A DNA stretch of 6,428 nt from Crocinitomicaceae bacterium (GCA_015662935.1 DQTF01000066.1:1-6428), one strand, 5' to 3'; counted from the first letter of the stretch, positions 1-5,655 are shown. Notes: a model not told the origin generated them from the letters alone. Translations and numbers: made by a program.

Positions 1-1
1 A

Positions 2-304
2 ATATTAAATCTTGAATTAGGTAAAAAAACTTCAGTAGAAGAATTAAACGAAACAGTAAAATTAGCTGCACTTGATGGACCTTTGGTTAATCAAATATAT
101 TATGCTTTAGATCCTGAATTAGTTTCGAATGACATTATTGGAAATGTTTGTTGTTCGGTATTCGATTCTAACGCAACAATCGTTTCGAAAGATGGAAAAA
201 GCGCAGTAATTTATGCTTGGTACGATAATGAGTTTGGTTATACGAAGCAAGTAATTCGTTTAGCGAAGTACATTACGAAGGTTAGAAGAGCAATTTATTA
301 TTAG
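2..304 (+). CDS. gap: Glyceraldehyde-3-phosphate dehydrogenase, C-terminal part (5' end outside window)
   Basis: The reading frame is open from the window edge and gives the last 100 residues. GAPDH oxidises glyceraldehyde 3-phosphate to 1,3-bisphosphoglycerate with NAD(P)+ in cytoplasmic glycolysis, or runs in reverse in gluconeogenesis. The identification rests on the family C-terminal block WYDNEFGYTKQVIRLAKYI near the end, which includes the Asn and Tyr that help form the cofactor pocket, and on the upstream SVFDSNATI strand. The tail extends past that block to KVRRAIYY. I recall this ending from the long (about 480 aa) GAPDH of Bacteroidota rather than the usual 330-aa enzyme, but the N-terminal part and the catalytic Cys are not in view. 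A strong hairpin follows 12 nt after the stop, so this is probably the last gene of its transcript. Confidence 0.93.
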   Translation: MLNLELGKKTSVEELNETVKLAALDGPLVNQIYYALDPELVSNDIIGNVCCSVFDSNATIVSKDGKSAVIYAWYDNEFGYTKQVIRLAKYITKVRRAIYY

Positions 305-316
305 ACATTGAGCACT

Positions 317-360
317 GTAAAAAAGTAGAGATAGGTCGCAGCCTATCTCTACTTTTTTAC
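317..360. terminator. Bidirectional intrinsic terminator between convergent genes
   Basis: A perfect 19-bp inverted repeat (317-335 with 342-360) surrounds a 6-nt loop, tcgcag. The stem outer part is A-rich on the left and T-rich on the right (six T at 353-358), so both strands give a GC-containing hairpin followed by U residues. It sits 12 nt after the GAPDH stop and 12 nt after the stop of the convergent gene ending at 373, as expected for one shared terminator. Confidence 0.93.
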
Positions 361-372
361 CCTATAAATAAT

Positions 373-1080
373 CTAGCACTTCAGTGTTTTCTTCTTTTTT
401 CCAATACTACCTCTCGCCTCTATTTTTTCAATATACGGCTTGATTAATGGGACTTTACACGCCGTATCTCCAACATTCACATCTACTTTACCTATTCTTT
501 CTCCAACTTCCTTACAAAGCTCGGTCAATTCTGCAACCGCTCCTCCAAGGGCGATTACGTAATTATTCATGGTGTATTTTGTTCTATTGAAAGATGAATG
601 AATCTCCTTCTCTACTCTTTTCAATAAAGTTGTGTGAAATTCAATATCTATGTCATCATTTGGAACGTAACCTAAACCACAACCTAATGCACCCCACGCA
701 ACTTCTTCTAATATTTCGTCTTTGCTATCTATCCATTTCTTGCAGATACACATCCATAATGGAGATTCGGCTAAATTCCATGCTACAGAATATTCTGCAA
801 TCATATACCAATACGAATTTCTAGCCCATTTTTCAAAATCTTTCTCTGAGAATTGTTGCGAATCAGCAATTAATCCAGCGAAATACATAGCATCAGAATT
901 ACCTGTATCATACAATTGCATCGCCAATTCATGATTAATTTTAATCTTCTTCTTTATGATTTTTAAATCAGAAACTTTAACACCATACATGTTTTCTGGC
1001 GCACCATGCTTTCTGTAAATTTTACATGTTTGTTCGTTTCCTTTACTTTCAAGGAAATCCATTACTTCTTGAAACTTCAT
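373..1080 (-). CDS. AlkD-like HEAT-repeat protein (DNA alkylation repair family, PF08713-like)
   Basis: Protein of 235 aa, entirely helical in character, matching a group usually labelled DNA alkylation repair protein. The strongest recognition points are the N-terminal GNEQTCKIYRKHGA (residues 14-27), GVKVSDLKIIKKKI (33-46), YDTGNSDAMYFAGLIAD (57-73), YTMNNYVIALG (169-179), and the ending GDTACKVP..YIEKIE..G.IGKKKKT..C. Characterised AlkD enzymes excise N3/N7-alkylated bases with an Asp, Trp and Arg set. Here the helix expected to carry the Arg reads WIDSKDEILEEVAWGAL (116-132) with Glu at that place, so glycosylase activity is uncertain. ATG at 1080 is chosen because it is 5 nt after the upstream lipoprotein stop; the frame extends to a TTG at 1113, which would overlap that gene. 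It is probably co-transcribed with the lipoprotein gene and ends at the shared hairpin 317-360. Confidence 0.85.
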   Translation of the reverse strand: MKFQEVMDFLESKGNEQTCKIYRKHGAPENMYGVKVSDLKIIKKKIKINHELAMQLYDTGNSDAMYFAGLIADSQQFSEKDFEKWARNSYWYMIAEYSVAWNLAESPLWMCICKKWIDSKDEILEEVAWGALGCGLGYVPNDDIDIEFHTTLLKRVEKEIHSSFNRTKYTMNNYVIALGGAVAELTELCKEVGERIGKVDVNVGDTACKVPLIKPYIEKIEARGSIGKKKKTLKC

Positions 1081-1085
1081 AGATG

Positions 1086-1541
1086 TTATTTTATCCCTGC
1101 TTCTTTTAGGCAAGTTCTCACCTTTTTCTCATGAGCCGCTCGTTCTGCAGGAGTGATACTAGGATTTTGAATTCTAAATGCTTTACATTTCTCATCAATT
1201 ACATCAAATCGATCGGATAATTTATTGAATTTATCATCCGAAATATCAGGATTCATAAATGCTTTATTAATAGAATCTCCTTTTACCACACATAGGCAGA
1301 AATCCCATTGCTCTCCATATTCTTTTTCAATTTTTACTAAGTTTTCTTTGAATTCTTTTACGTCTTTTCTATCAACATCAGACATATCGTAATCAGACAC
1401 TATTATTGAATCTAAAGCGTCAGGCTCGGTAATTTCGGGTATAGAGTCCGCAAGAATGTCAACATCGTCCACAAGGATTTTAACCTCAGACTTACAACTA
1501 ATTAAAGAAACTAACGTTATTATAATAAAGAGTCTATTCAT
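1086..1541 (-). CDS. Small lipoprotein of unknown function with four cysteines in the mature domain
   Basis: Protein of 151 aa with a lipoprotein signal peptide: a short N-terminus (MNR), a hydrophobic core at residues 4-14, and a lipobox ending LISC with the lipidated Cys at 16. Lys follows the Cys, so outer-membrane or periplasm-facing anchoring is likely. Residues 17-60 are acidic and probably a flexible tether. The folded part (about 60-151) has W79-D-F-C82-L-C84, C119 and C144, with helices rich in Lys and Glu, a proline-bounded segment NPSITPAERAAHEKK (126-140), and the end CLKEAGIK. I believe similar proteins occur as hypothetical lipoproteins in other Bacteroidota, but I know no function. 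It is the first gene of a two-gene unit with the AlkD-like gene (5-nt gap) and starts at ATG 1541, divergent from the DUF4294 gene. Confidence 0.85.
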   Translation of the reverse strand: MNRLFIIITLVSLISCKSEVKILVDDVDILADSIPEITEPDALDSIIVSDYDMSDVDRKDVKEFKENLVKIEKEYGEQWDFCLCVVKGDSINKAFMNPDISDDKFNKLSDRFDVIDEKCKAFRIQNPSITPAERAAHEKKVRTCLKEAGIK

Positions 1542-1617
1542 TTATAGCTTTTTGGCAACATATTTGATTCAATAATACGAACTTCTATCTGATTTTCGGT
1601 AGAAAAAATTAATTACT
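1542..1617. promoter_or_regulatory. Divergent promoter region (lipoprotein gene / DUF4294 gene)
   Basis: These 76 bp must hold the promoters of both flanking genes. On the plus strand, TTTG at 1563-1566 lies 19 bp before TATCTGAT at 1586-1593, an imperfect match to the Bacteroidota -7 box TAnnTTTG. It would place the start of transcription near 1600 and leave a short leader before ATG 1618. On the minus strand, TATTATTG (complement of 1570-1577) has one mismatch to TAnnTTTG and would start transcription about 20 nt before ATG 1541, but no good TTTG is visible upstream of it. Both are weak calls by eye. Confidence 0.4.
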
Positions 1618-2262
1618 ATGCTAAAAATTACCATTCTCACCTTTTTATTGAGCCTAACAGTGGTTTCATTGAGCCAAGATGATTTAGCAATTGCAAAAGA
1701 ACAAGATATTCCAGAGATGCGTGTTGATCGTAATTTTAAATGGAAATACAAAAGACAATTGGAATTGCTTCGTAGAACATACCCAATGGCACTAAAAGCA
1801 AAAGAGCTTATTGATGATTACGAGAATGATCTTGATGGCATCGAAAGAAAAAGGAAAAAGAAGAGATATAGTAAGAAAGCCCATAAAATACTCAAAGAAG
1901 AATTTACTTTCAATATTAAAGACCTCTATCAAAGTGAAGGAGAACTTTTAATGAAATTAGTCTATCGAGAAACTGGAATGACGGTAAACGAAGTCATAAA
2001 AAATTATAGAGGGGGATTTCAGACAGCAATGTATGGCGGTATCGCTAAAATGTTCGGGCAAGACCTAGACGCAACATACAGCGCAAGAGGTGATGATTGG
2101 ATTACAGAAGCCGTTATCAACGATATTGATTCAGGAACTGTTAAATTTGACAAGTCAATGCGAAAAATGGATAAAGCAGCCTATAAAGAAAGCATGAAAG
2201 ATTATCGGGCAAACAGAAAAAAGTCTAGAAAAAAATATAAAAAGAAACAGAAGAAGAATTAA
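1618..2262 (+). CDS. Secreted DUF4294-domain protein with lysine-rich tail
   Basis: Protein of 214 aa. Residues 1-19 form a signal peptide with a Leu/Val core and a likely cut after SLS (S19/Q20), without a lipobox Cys, so the product is probably periplasmic. Residues about 40-175 match DUF4294, a Bacteroidota family without a known reaction: YKRQLELLRRTYPMALKA (44-61) with its conserved RRTYP.A core, a very basic RKRKKKRY segment, LKEEF, the SEGELLMKLVYRETG block, and a GGFQTAMYGGIAKMF segment. The last 39 residues (176-214) have 19 Lys or Arg and almost no hydrophobic residues, so they are probably disordered and could bind nucleic acid, lipid head groups or peptidoglycan. ATG 1618 is the only start that preserves the signal peptide. 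A terminator hairpin begins 6 nt after the stop, so it is probably transcribed alone. Confidence 0.85.
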   Translation: MLKITILTFLLSLTVVSLSQDDLAIAKEQDIPEMRVDRNFKWKYKRQLELLRRTYPMALKAKELIDDYENDLDGIERKRKKKRYSKKAHKILKEEFTFNIKDLYQSEGELLMKLVYRETGMTVNEVIKNYRGGFQTAMYGGIAKMFGQDLDATYSARGDDWITEAVINDIDSGTVKFDKSMRKMDKAAYKESMKDYRANRKKSRKKYKKKQKKN

Positions 2263-2267
2263 TCGTG

Positions 2268-2298
2268 AAAAATCCTACTCAATTTGGGTAGGATTTTT
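2268..2298 (+). terminator. Intrinsic terminator after the DUF4294 gene
   Basis: An 11-bp perfect inverted repeat, aaaaatcctac (2268-2278) with gtaggattttt (2288-2298), encloses a 9-nt loop. The right arm ends in five T, and the symmetry would also allow termination on the other strand. It ends only 15 nt before the ATG chosen for the next gene, which leaves very little room for a separate promoter. Confidence 0.85.
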
Positions 2299-2313
2299 AA
2301 TTTCGTATCTGTT

Positions 2314-3135
2314 ATGATTGAAATCATTCTTCAATACCCCTTTACGAATAAAAGTGTTGCTGATGATAGTAATGGCATGTCTGTTTTGTTTTGGGCATCT
2401 TTACCTTTCATTTTTGCCGCTATCTATTGGCTGAAGGCAAAGAAAATGAATCACGATTGGTCGGTCGGTATTTTTAACAACACACTCCCCTATTCTCGTG
2501 ATAACTTATTAGAAGCATACATTTATCTAGCGGCACAACTTATCGCTAAAGACAGAAATAATGTTCGTGAAAAAATTCAATTTATTTCTTCCCATTTCGG
2601 GAAATACTTCAAAGCCAGTGATTATGATTTTAGAGCATCACTCACATCTGCATATAAAAACCCCTATCAATTAAAAGCTGTTTCTAGTTGGTTGAATGCT
2701 AAGGTTAGAAAGAAAAATCAACGGATTCAAATCATGTACTTTCTAGCAGGAATTTGCATGGTTGATGGTCGAATTATTGGTTCAGAATTACAGTTGCTGG
2801 AAAAAATTGCATTCTCTCTTAAAATTTCATCGAGAGAATTTCAAAGTATCCTAGCTATGTATCAGAAAACGGGAGGTCACTCAAAGAGTTCTTCGTATAA
2901 AAACACACATTCAAATTCTAGCTCAAGAACATTATCAAAAAAAAGCATTAATTGTCGGATTTTAGGAGTTTCAGAAAATGCTAGCTTCGTAGAAATAAAA
3001 AAAGCTTACCGGAAAATGGTAAAAACACATCACCCTGATCGTTTTCATAATGAATCAAAGGCACAACAAGAAATTGCAAAGTCGAAATTCATTAAGATTC
3101 AGAAAGCATATGAATATTTAGAAATGGTACGATGA
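2314..3135 (+). CDS. Membrane-anchored TerB + J-domain co-chaperone (DjlA-like), first of tandem pair
   Basis: Protein of 273 aa with DjlA order: one membrane segment (residues about 23-40, MSVLFWASLPFIFAAIYWL), a TerB-like helical domain (about 62-184, with the acidic DG..IGSE turn at 151-158), a Ser-rich linker (about 185-211, ten Ser), and a C-terminal J-domain (about 212-268) with HPD at 240-242. J-domains stimulate ATP hydrolysis by Hsp70 (DnaK), so the role is probably to recruit DnaK to the inner face of the membrane. The J-domain opens with CRILGV, like the CNVLGV of E. coli DjlA. The frame runs back to a TTG at 2284, but that lies inside the terminator. ATG 2314 is preferred because the paralog also starts MI; ATG 2377, just before the membrane segment, is the alternative. 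The stop overlaps the next start (ATGA). Confidence 0.88.
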   Translation: MIEIILQYPFTNKSVADDSNGMSVLFWASLPFIFAAIYWLKAKKMNHDWSVGIFNNTLPYSRDNLLEAYIYLAAQLIAKDRNNVREKIQFISSHFGKYFKASDYDFRASLTSAYKNPYQLKAVSSWLNAKVRKKNQRIQIMYFLAGICMVDGRIIGSELQLLEKIAFSLKISSREFQSILAMYQKTGGHSKSSSYKNTHSNSSSRTLSKKSINCRILGVSENASFVEIKKAYRKMVKTHHPDRFHNESKAQQEIAKSKFIKIQKAYEYLEMVR

Positions 3136-3926
3136 TAAACTTAAGTACCATTCTCCTCGAATCAGCAAATAAAACCTTTCTAGAATTAGTGTTTTTTATT
3201 ACAATTAATATTGTAGTTATACTATTCTTTCGTTCTGGAACGGCTAAAAAAAAGATAAAATTTAGCTGGTTGAATTCTAAAAATGAAGATAACTTAATTG
3301 AAGCCTATATTGTTTTAGCAGCAGAAATGATGAAAGGCGACAAAGGCCATTCCAAAGACAAATTAAAATACCTTTTAGAATATTTTCATCAGCATTTCCC
3401 TGAAGGCTATTACAACTTCAGAGAATCAATCAATGAAGCTTACACGACATCAATTGATGTTGCTTCTATTAGTAAATGGATGAGCAATTATCATTTTAAA
3501 AAGAAAGATCATCTACAAATTGTCTATTTTCTTTGTGGACTCTGTATTATCGATGGCAAATTCTCTCAAAAAGAAATATCTTCGTTGAGAACAATTGTAG
3601 AAGAGCTAAAAGTCACTGATAAGGAATTAGATGGAATTATTGCGATGTATCAATCTAATTTTGACGAATCAAAAAGAAGTGAATGGAGAAAATCGGAAGA
3701 TGTAAAAATCCGACCGAGCCAAAAGAAAATTTGTTGTGATATTATTGGTGTGCCAACGAATTCAACTATGGATGCCATAAAAAAAGCATATCGAAAATTG
3801 GTGAAATTGCATCATCCTGACAGGTTTCACAATGAATCGAGAGAACAACAGACAATTGCTCAAGCAAAATTTATCACTATTCAGAAAGCGTATGAAGTGC
3901 TGGAGAAATTAGCAAAGAAAATTTAA
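3132..3926 (+). CDS. Membrane-anchored TerB + J-domain co-chaperone (DjlA-like), second of tandem pair
   Basis: Protein of 264 aa, a paralog of the gene just upstream and co-translated with it through an ATGA overlap at 3132-3135. It has a membrane segment (about 16-33, FLELVFFITINIVVILFF), a TerB-like domain (about 52-174, beginning DNLIEAYIVLAA, with DGKFSQKE at 141-148), a charged linker (175-200) in place of the Ser-rich one, and a J-domain from about 200 that opens CCDIIGV and carries HPD at 228-230. By ungapped eye count the J-domains are identical at 39 of 57 positions, and the TerB parts at about 44 of 122. The N-terminal membrane segments share little. The expected role is again recruiting DnaK at the membrane, perhaps as a heteromer with its neighbour. 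The stop shares TTAA (3923-3926) with the stop of the convergent gene. Confidence 0.88.
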   Translation: MINLSTILLESANKTFLELVFFITINIVVILFFRSGTAKKKIKFSWLNSKNEDNLIEAYIVLAAEMMKGDKGHSKDKLKYLLEYFHQHFPEGYYNFRESINEAYTTSIDVASISKWMSNYHFKKKDHLQIVYFLCGLCIIDGKFSQKEISSLRTIVEELKVTDKELDGIIAMYQSNFDESKRSEWRKSEDVKIRPSQKKICCDIIGVPTNSTMDAIKKAYRKLVKLHHPDRFHNESREQQTIAQAKFITIQKAYEVLEKLAKKI

Positions 3927-4972
3927 TCTTTCAATTCTTCTAAAAATTCCATTACATCTACTCCATCGGCATAATCATCTAGCATCGGACACTGAGCTGA
4001 ACCAAATGGAAACTCTTCTGTTCCGACAACTACTTGAATCTTATCCTTATTTTTTTCGAGGTATTCATCAACCTCATTTTGATTCTCATAAAAGTGATAA
4101 TGTATCATAGAAAGAGGTGAAAATAAGTCTTCCGATTCTCTTAAAAGCACAAAATTATTGTCCAATAGTTCATGTTGATTCAATAAATAAACAGCTTTGT
4201 TGTAATCGTAATTGTTTCCGTATTTATTGTTGTGAATTATTTCACTAAAAGAAAAGACCCCTTCAAAGAAACGTTTTAATTCAAATCCTTTTGGAAGAAG
4301 TAGATGTGAAACATTTCTACAGCCTAAACCAAAATAACTAAAGATATCCGTTCCTAATGCTTTTATCTCTCCTTCCGTTTCATTGCCATTAAAAACTGCT
4401 ACAGAGGTTCTATTCTTTCTAAAAATATGAGGATACTTTCCAAAATATTGTTCAAAATACTTCAGTGAATTGTCACTTCCTGTGGCAATAACAGCATCAA
4501 TCTCCCCTATTCTTCCTGTCGTAAAAACAATTCTCTCTTTCAATTCTGGTACAAACTTGATTAAACACTCTCCCAAAGCAGGCAACAATGTTTTATCATC
4601 TGAGCTTAATTTACAGACAGCTTTATTTCCAGAAAGTAGAACGCATAAAAAATCATGAAAACCTACCAAGGGAATGTTCCCAGCCATAATTAACGCTACA
4701 GACTTAGACTTGTTGGAAAAAGAATACCTCGACGACCAGTCCTCCAACTTTCTACTTATCAGATTGTTACCTGTCTCCAGTAAACTCTTCCGAACATTTT
4801 CTTTTGTAAACCAACCATTATAGGATACCTGTCTATTAATTACAATTTCCAGAGAATTATATTCATCAGAAGTTACTCCTATTGAAAAATCTGTCCATTC
4901 TTTATTCTCTCCAAGTGCACACATTAGTTTACCTAATTGTACAAAACCGTTAATTATTTCTTCTTGCTTCAC
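3923..4972 (-). CDS. Acyl-CoA reductase, LuxC-like (aldehyde dehydrogenase fold)
   Basis: Protein of 349 aa, somewhat shorter than vibrio LuxC (about 480). The family reduces fatty acyl-CoA or acyl donors to aldehydes with NADPH through a Cys thioester. Visible landmarks are the MAGNIPLVGFHDF cofactor-site segment (96-108), SGNKAVCKLSSDDKTLLPAL (114-133), a TGSDNS turn (164-169), RKNRTSVAVF (185-194), the likely catalytic Cys218 in FGLGCRNVSHLLLP, and the C-terminal FPFGSAQCPMLDDYADGVDVM. The start is GTG at 4972: an in-frame TAA lies three codons upstream, and the next ATG (4924) would remove the FVQLGKLM segment that I recall as family sequence. It diverges from the ferredoxin gene across 114 bp, a pairing I recall from other Bacteroidota. 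The physiological substrate there is unknown to me; no luxAB or other bioluminescence gene is present. Confidence 0.9.
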   Translation of the reverse strand: MKQEEIINGFVQLGKLMCALGENKEWTDFSIGVTSDEYNSLEIVINRQVSYNGWFTKENVRKSLLETGNNLISRKLEDWSSRYSFSNKSKSVALIMAGNIPLVGFHDFLCVLLSGNKAVCKLSSDDKTLLPALGECLIKFVPELKERIVFTTGRIGEIDAVIATGSDNSLKYFEQYFGKYPHIFRKNRTSVAVFNGNETEGEIKALGTDIFSYFGLGCRNVSHLLLPKGFELKRFFEGVFSFSEIIHNNKYGNNYDYNKAVYLLNQHELLDNNFVLLRESEDLFSPLSMIHYHFYENQNEVDEYLEKNKDKIQVVVGTEEFPFGSAQCPMLDDYADGVDVMEFLEELKD

Positions 4973-4976
4973 GCTA

Positions 4977-4984
4977 CAAAATTA
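4977..4984 (-). promoter_or_regulatory. Candidate -7 box for the acyl-CoA reductase gene
   Basis: On the minus strand this reads TAATTTTG, a full match to the Bacteroidota -7 consensus TAnnTTTG. Its end is only 4 nt before the GTG start at 4972, so a transcript from here would be leaderless or nearly so. No clear TTTG is visible about 19 bp upstream. It could be a chance match in AT-rich DNA, with the true promoter farther up in the 114-bp divergent gap. Confidence 0.4.
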
Positions 4985-5059
4985 TCTTCTTCAATAGAAT
5001 AAACCTACATTCAATCGTGAAATTTTAGTTAAAAAAAGAAATAAGTGCAAGAACGTCAC

Positions 5060-5067
5060 TATATTTG
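5060..5067 (+). promoter_or_regulatory. -7 box of the ferredoxin promoter
   Basis: TATATTTG matches TAnnTTTG fully and ends 19 nt before ATG 5087, so transcription should start at about 5073 with a leader of roughly 12-15 nt. I see no good TTTG at the -33 position, where the sequence is an A-run. The position supports ATG 5087 over an in-frame upstream TTG-type start at 5045, which would lie before the start of transcription. Confidence 0.6.
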
Positions 5068-5086
5068 CATTTTTAAAACGAGTACA

Positions 5087-5440
5087 ATGGCAATAATTAT
5101 AACGGACGAATGTATTAACTGTGGAGCTTGTGAGCCCGAGTGTCCAAATACAGCTATATATGAAGGTGGTGCAGAATGGAAATACTCTGACGGTACTACT
5201 TTAGCAGGAATGATTACAACATTAAATGGCGATGATGTAGTTGCAGATGATGACAACGAACCAGTTGACATGGATGTTTACTATATCGTAACAGATAAGT
5301 GTACAGAATGCGTTGGGTTTCATGACGAACCTCAATGCGCAGCTGTTTGTCCTGTTGATTGCTGTATAGATGATGAAGACTTTAGAGAATCTGAAGAAGA
5401 ACTTTTAGCAAAGAAAGACTTCATGCATCTGGAAGAATAA
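5087..5440 (+). CDS. Ferredoxin with two [4Fe-4S] clusters (4Fe-4S dicluster protein)
   Basis: Protein of 117 aa, a low-potential electron carrier of the cytoplasm. The first cluster motif is C9-x2-C12-x2-C15-x3-C19-P. The second is C72-x2-C75-x8-C84-x3-C88-P, the widened spacing known from Alvin-type (Allochromatium) ferredoxins. In these proteins the last Cys of each motif serves the other cluster. Between the motifs is an insert of about 50 residues with an acidic loop (DDVVADDDNEPVDMD, 49-63), and the tail is also acidic, so the protein is very negatively charged. Two further Cys (92, 93) follow the second motif. The start ATG 5087 gives the usual MAIIITDECI beginning; an extension to 5045 adds 14 unlikely residues and passes the promoter box. 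It diverges from the acyl-CoA reductase, and its redox partner is not shown by the sequence. Confidence 0.95.
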   Translation: MAIIITDECINCGACEPECPNTAIYEGGAEWKYSDGTTLAGMITTLNGDDVVADDDNEPVDMDVYYIVTDKCTECVGFHDEPQCAAVCPVDCCIDDEDFRESEEELLAKKDFMHLEE

Positions 5441-5459
5441 TAAATTTAAAAGACTTAAT

Positions 5460-5494
5460 AAAAGATCTATTTTAACGAATAGGTCTTTTTTTTT
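5460..5494 (+). terminator. Intrinsic terminator after the ferredoxin gene
   Basis: A 12-bp stem with one T-G wobble, aaaagatctatt (5460-5471) with aataggtctttt (5478-5489), encloses the loop ttaacg and ends in nine T (5486-5494). It starts 20 nt after the ferredoxin stop and insulates that gene from the SRP RNA promoter. Confidence 0.9.
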
Positions 5495-5514
5495 GCTCAA
5501 AACTTCCACTTTCT

Positions 5515-5545
5515 ATTGCTTGTAAGAATTAATCTACTATTTTTG
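5515..5545 (+). promoter_or_regulatory. Promoter of the SRP RNA gene
   Basis: ATTG at 5515-5518 (one mismatch to the -33 TTTG), 19 bp, then TATTTTTG at 5538-5545, a full match to TAnnTTTG. The predicted start of transcription, about 6 nt after the box, falls on G5551, the first base of the closing stem of the RNA. This agreement supports both the promoter and the RNA 5' end. Confidence 0.75.
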
Positions 5546-5550
5546 CAGCT

Positions 5551-5655
5551 GGGGTAAGTCTTATACGACCAGCTCCCTCTTAATCCTCCAGAGCGGGAAC
5601 GCAGCAAAGGTATGAGGTTGAGCGGTGCGATGTAAGTAGCTTACCCCTCTTTTTT
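5551..5655 (+). ncRNA. ffs: Signal recognition particle RNA, small bacterial (4.5S) type
   Basis: About 105 nt. The ends pair as GGGGTAAG (5551-5558) with CTTACCCC (5640-5647), followed by TCTTTTTTT (5648-5656) as the terminator. The apex carries the conserved SRP domain IV: CCAGAGC, a GGAA tetraloop closed by GCG/CGC, then AGCAAAGG on the 3' side, where Ffh binds the asymmetric loop. Between the two, the arms pair as one long irregular hairpin, for example gctccctc (5572-5579) with gaggttgagc (5615-5624). The RNA joins Ffh to deliver ribosomes making membrane proteins to FtsY at the inner membrane. The orientation of the AGCA strand after the tetraloop fixes the plus strand. No Alu domain is present, as in the short Gram-negative form. 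The exact 3' end within the T run is uncertain. Confidence 0.95.

Noticed and set aside
594..934. Two plus-strand open frames (594-824 and 722-934) opposite the AlkD-like gene
   Set aside because: They lie fully antisense to a well-supported gene, have no recognisable domains and show the compositions expected of shadow frames.
1569..1751. Minus-strand open frame covering the start of the DUF4294 gene
   Set aside because: It overlaps the signal-peptide coding region and the divergent promoter, resembles no known protein and has no separate leader.
2284..2313. N-terminal extension of the first DjlA-like protein from a TTG at 2284
   Set aside because: The TTG and following codons lie inside the terminator loop and right arm, and the paralog has no matching residues.
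2314..3926. Tellurite-resistance or TerB-based phage-defence locus
   Set aside because: TerB is the only hint. The fused membrane segment and DjlA-type J-domain explain it better, and no terC, terD, nuclease or ATPase gene is present.
4470..4658. Plus-strand open frame inside the acyl-CoA reductase gene
   Set aside because: It is antisense to a conserved coding region with no protein features of its own.
3923..4972. Bioluminescence (lux) operon
   Set aside because: Only a LuxC-like reductase is present. No luciferase, LuxD or LuxE gene adjoins it, and such reductases are common in non-luminous Bacteroidota.
5045..5086. N-terminal extension of the ferredoxin to 5045
   Set aside because: The added 14 residues precede and overlap a full -7 box, and family members begin close to the first Cys motif.
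5059..5271. Minus-strand open frame opposite the ferredoxin gene
   Set aside because: It is a shadow of the cluster-binding region and has no plausible promoter or family match.
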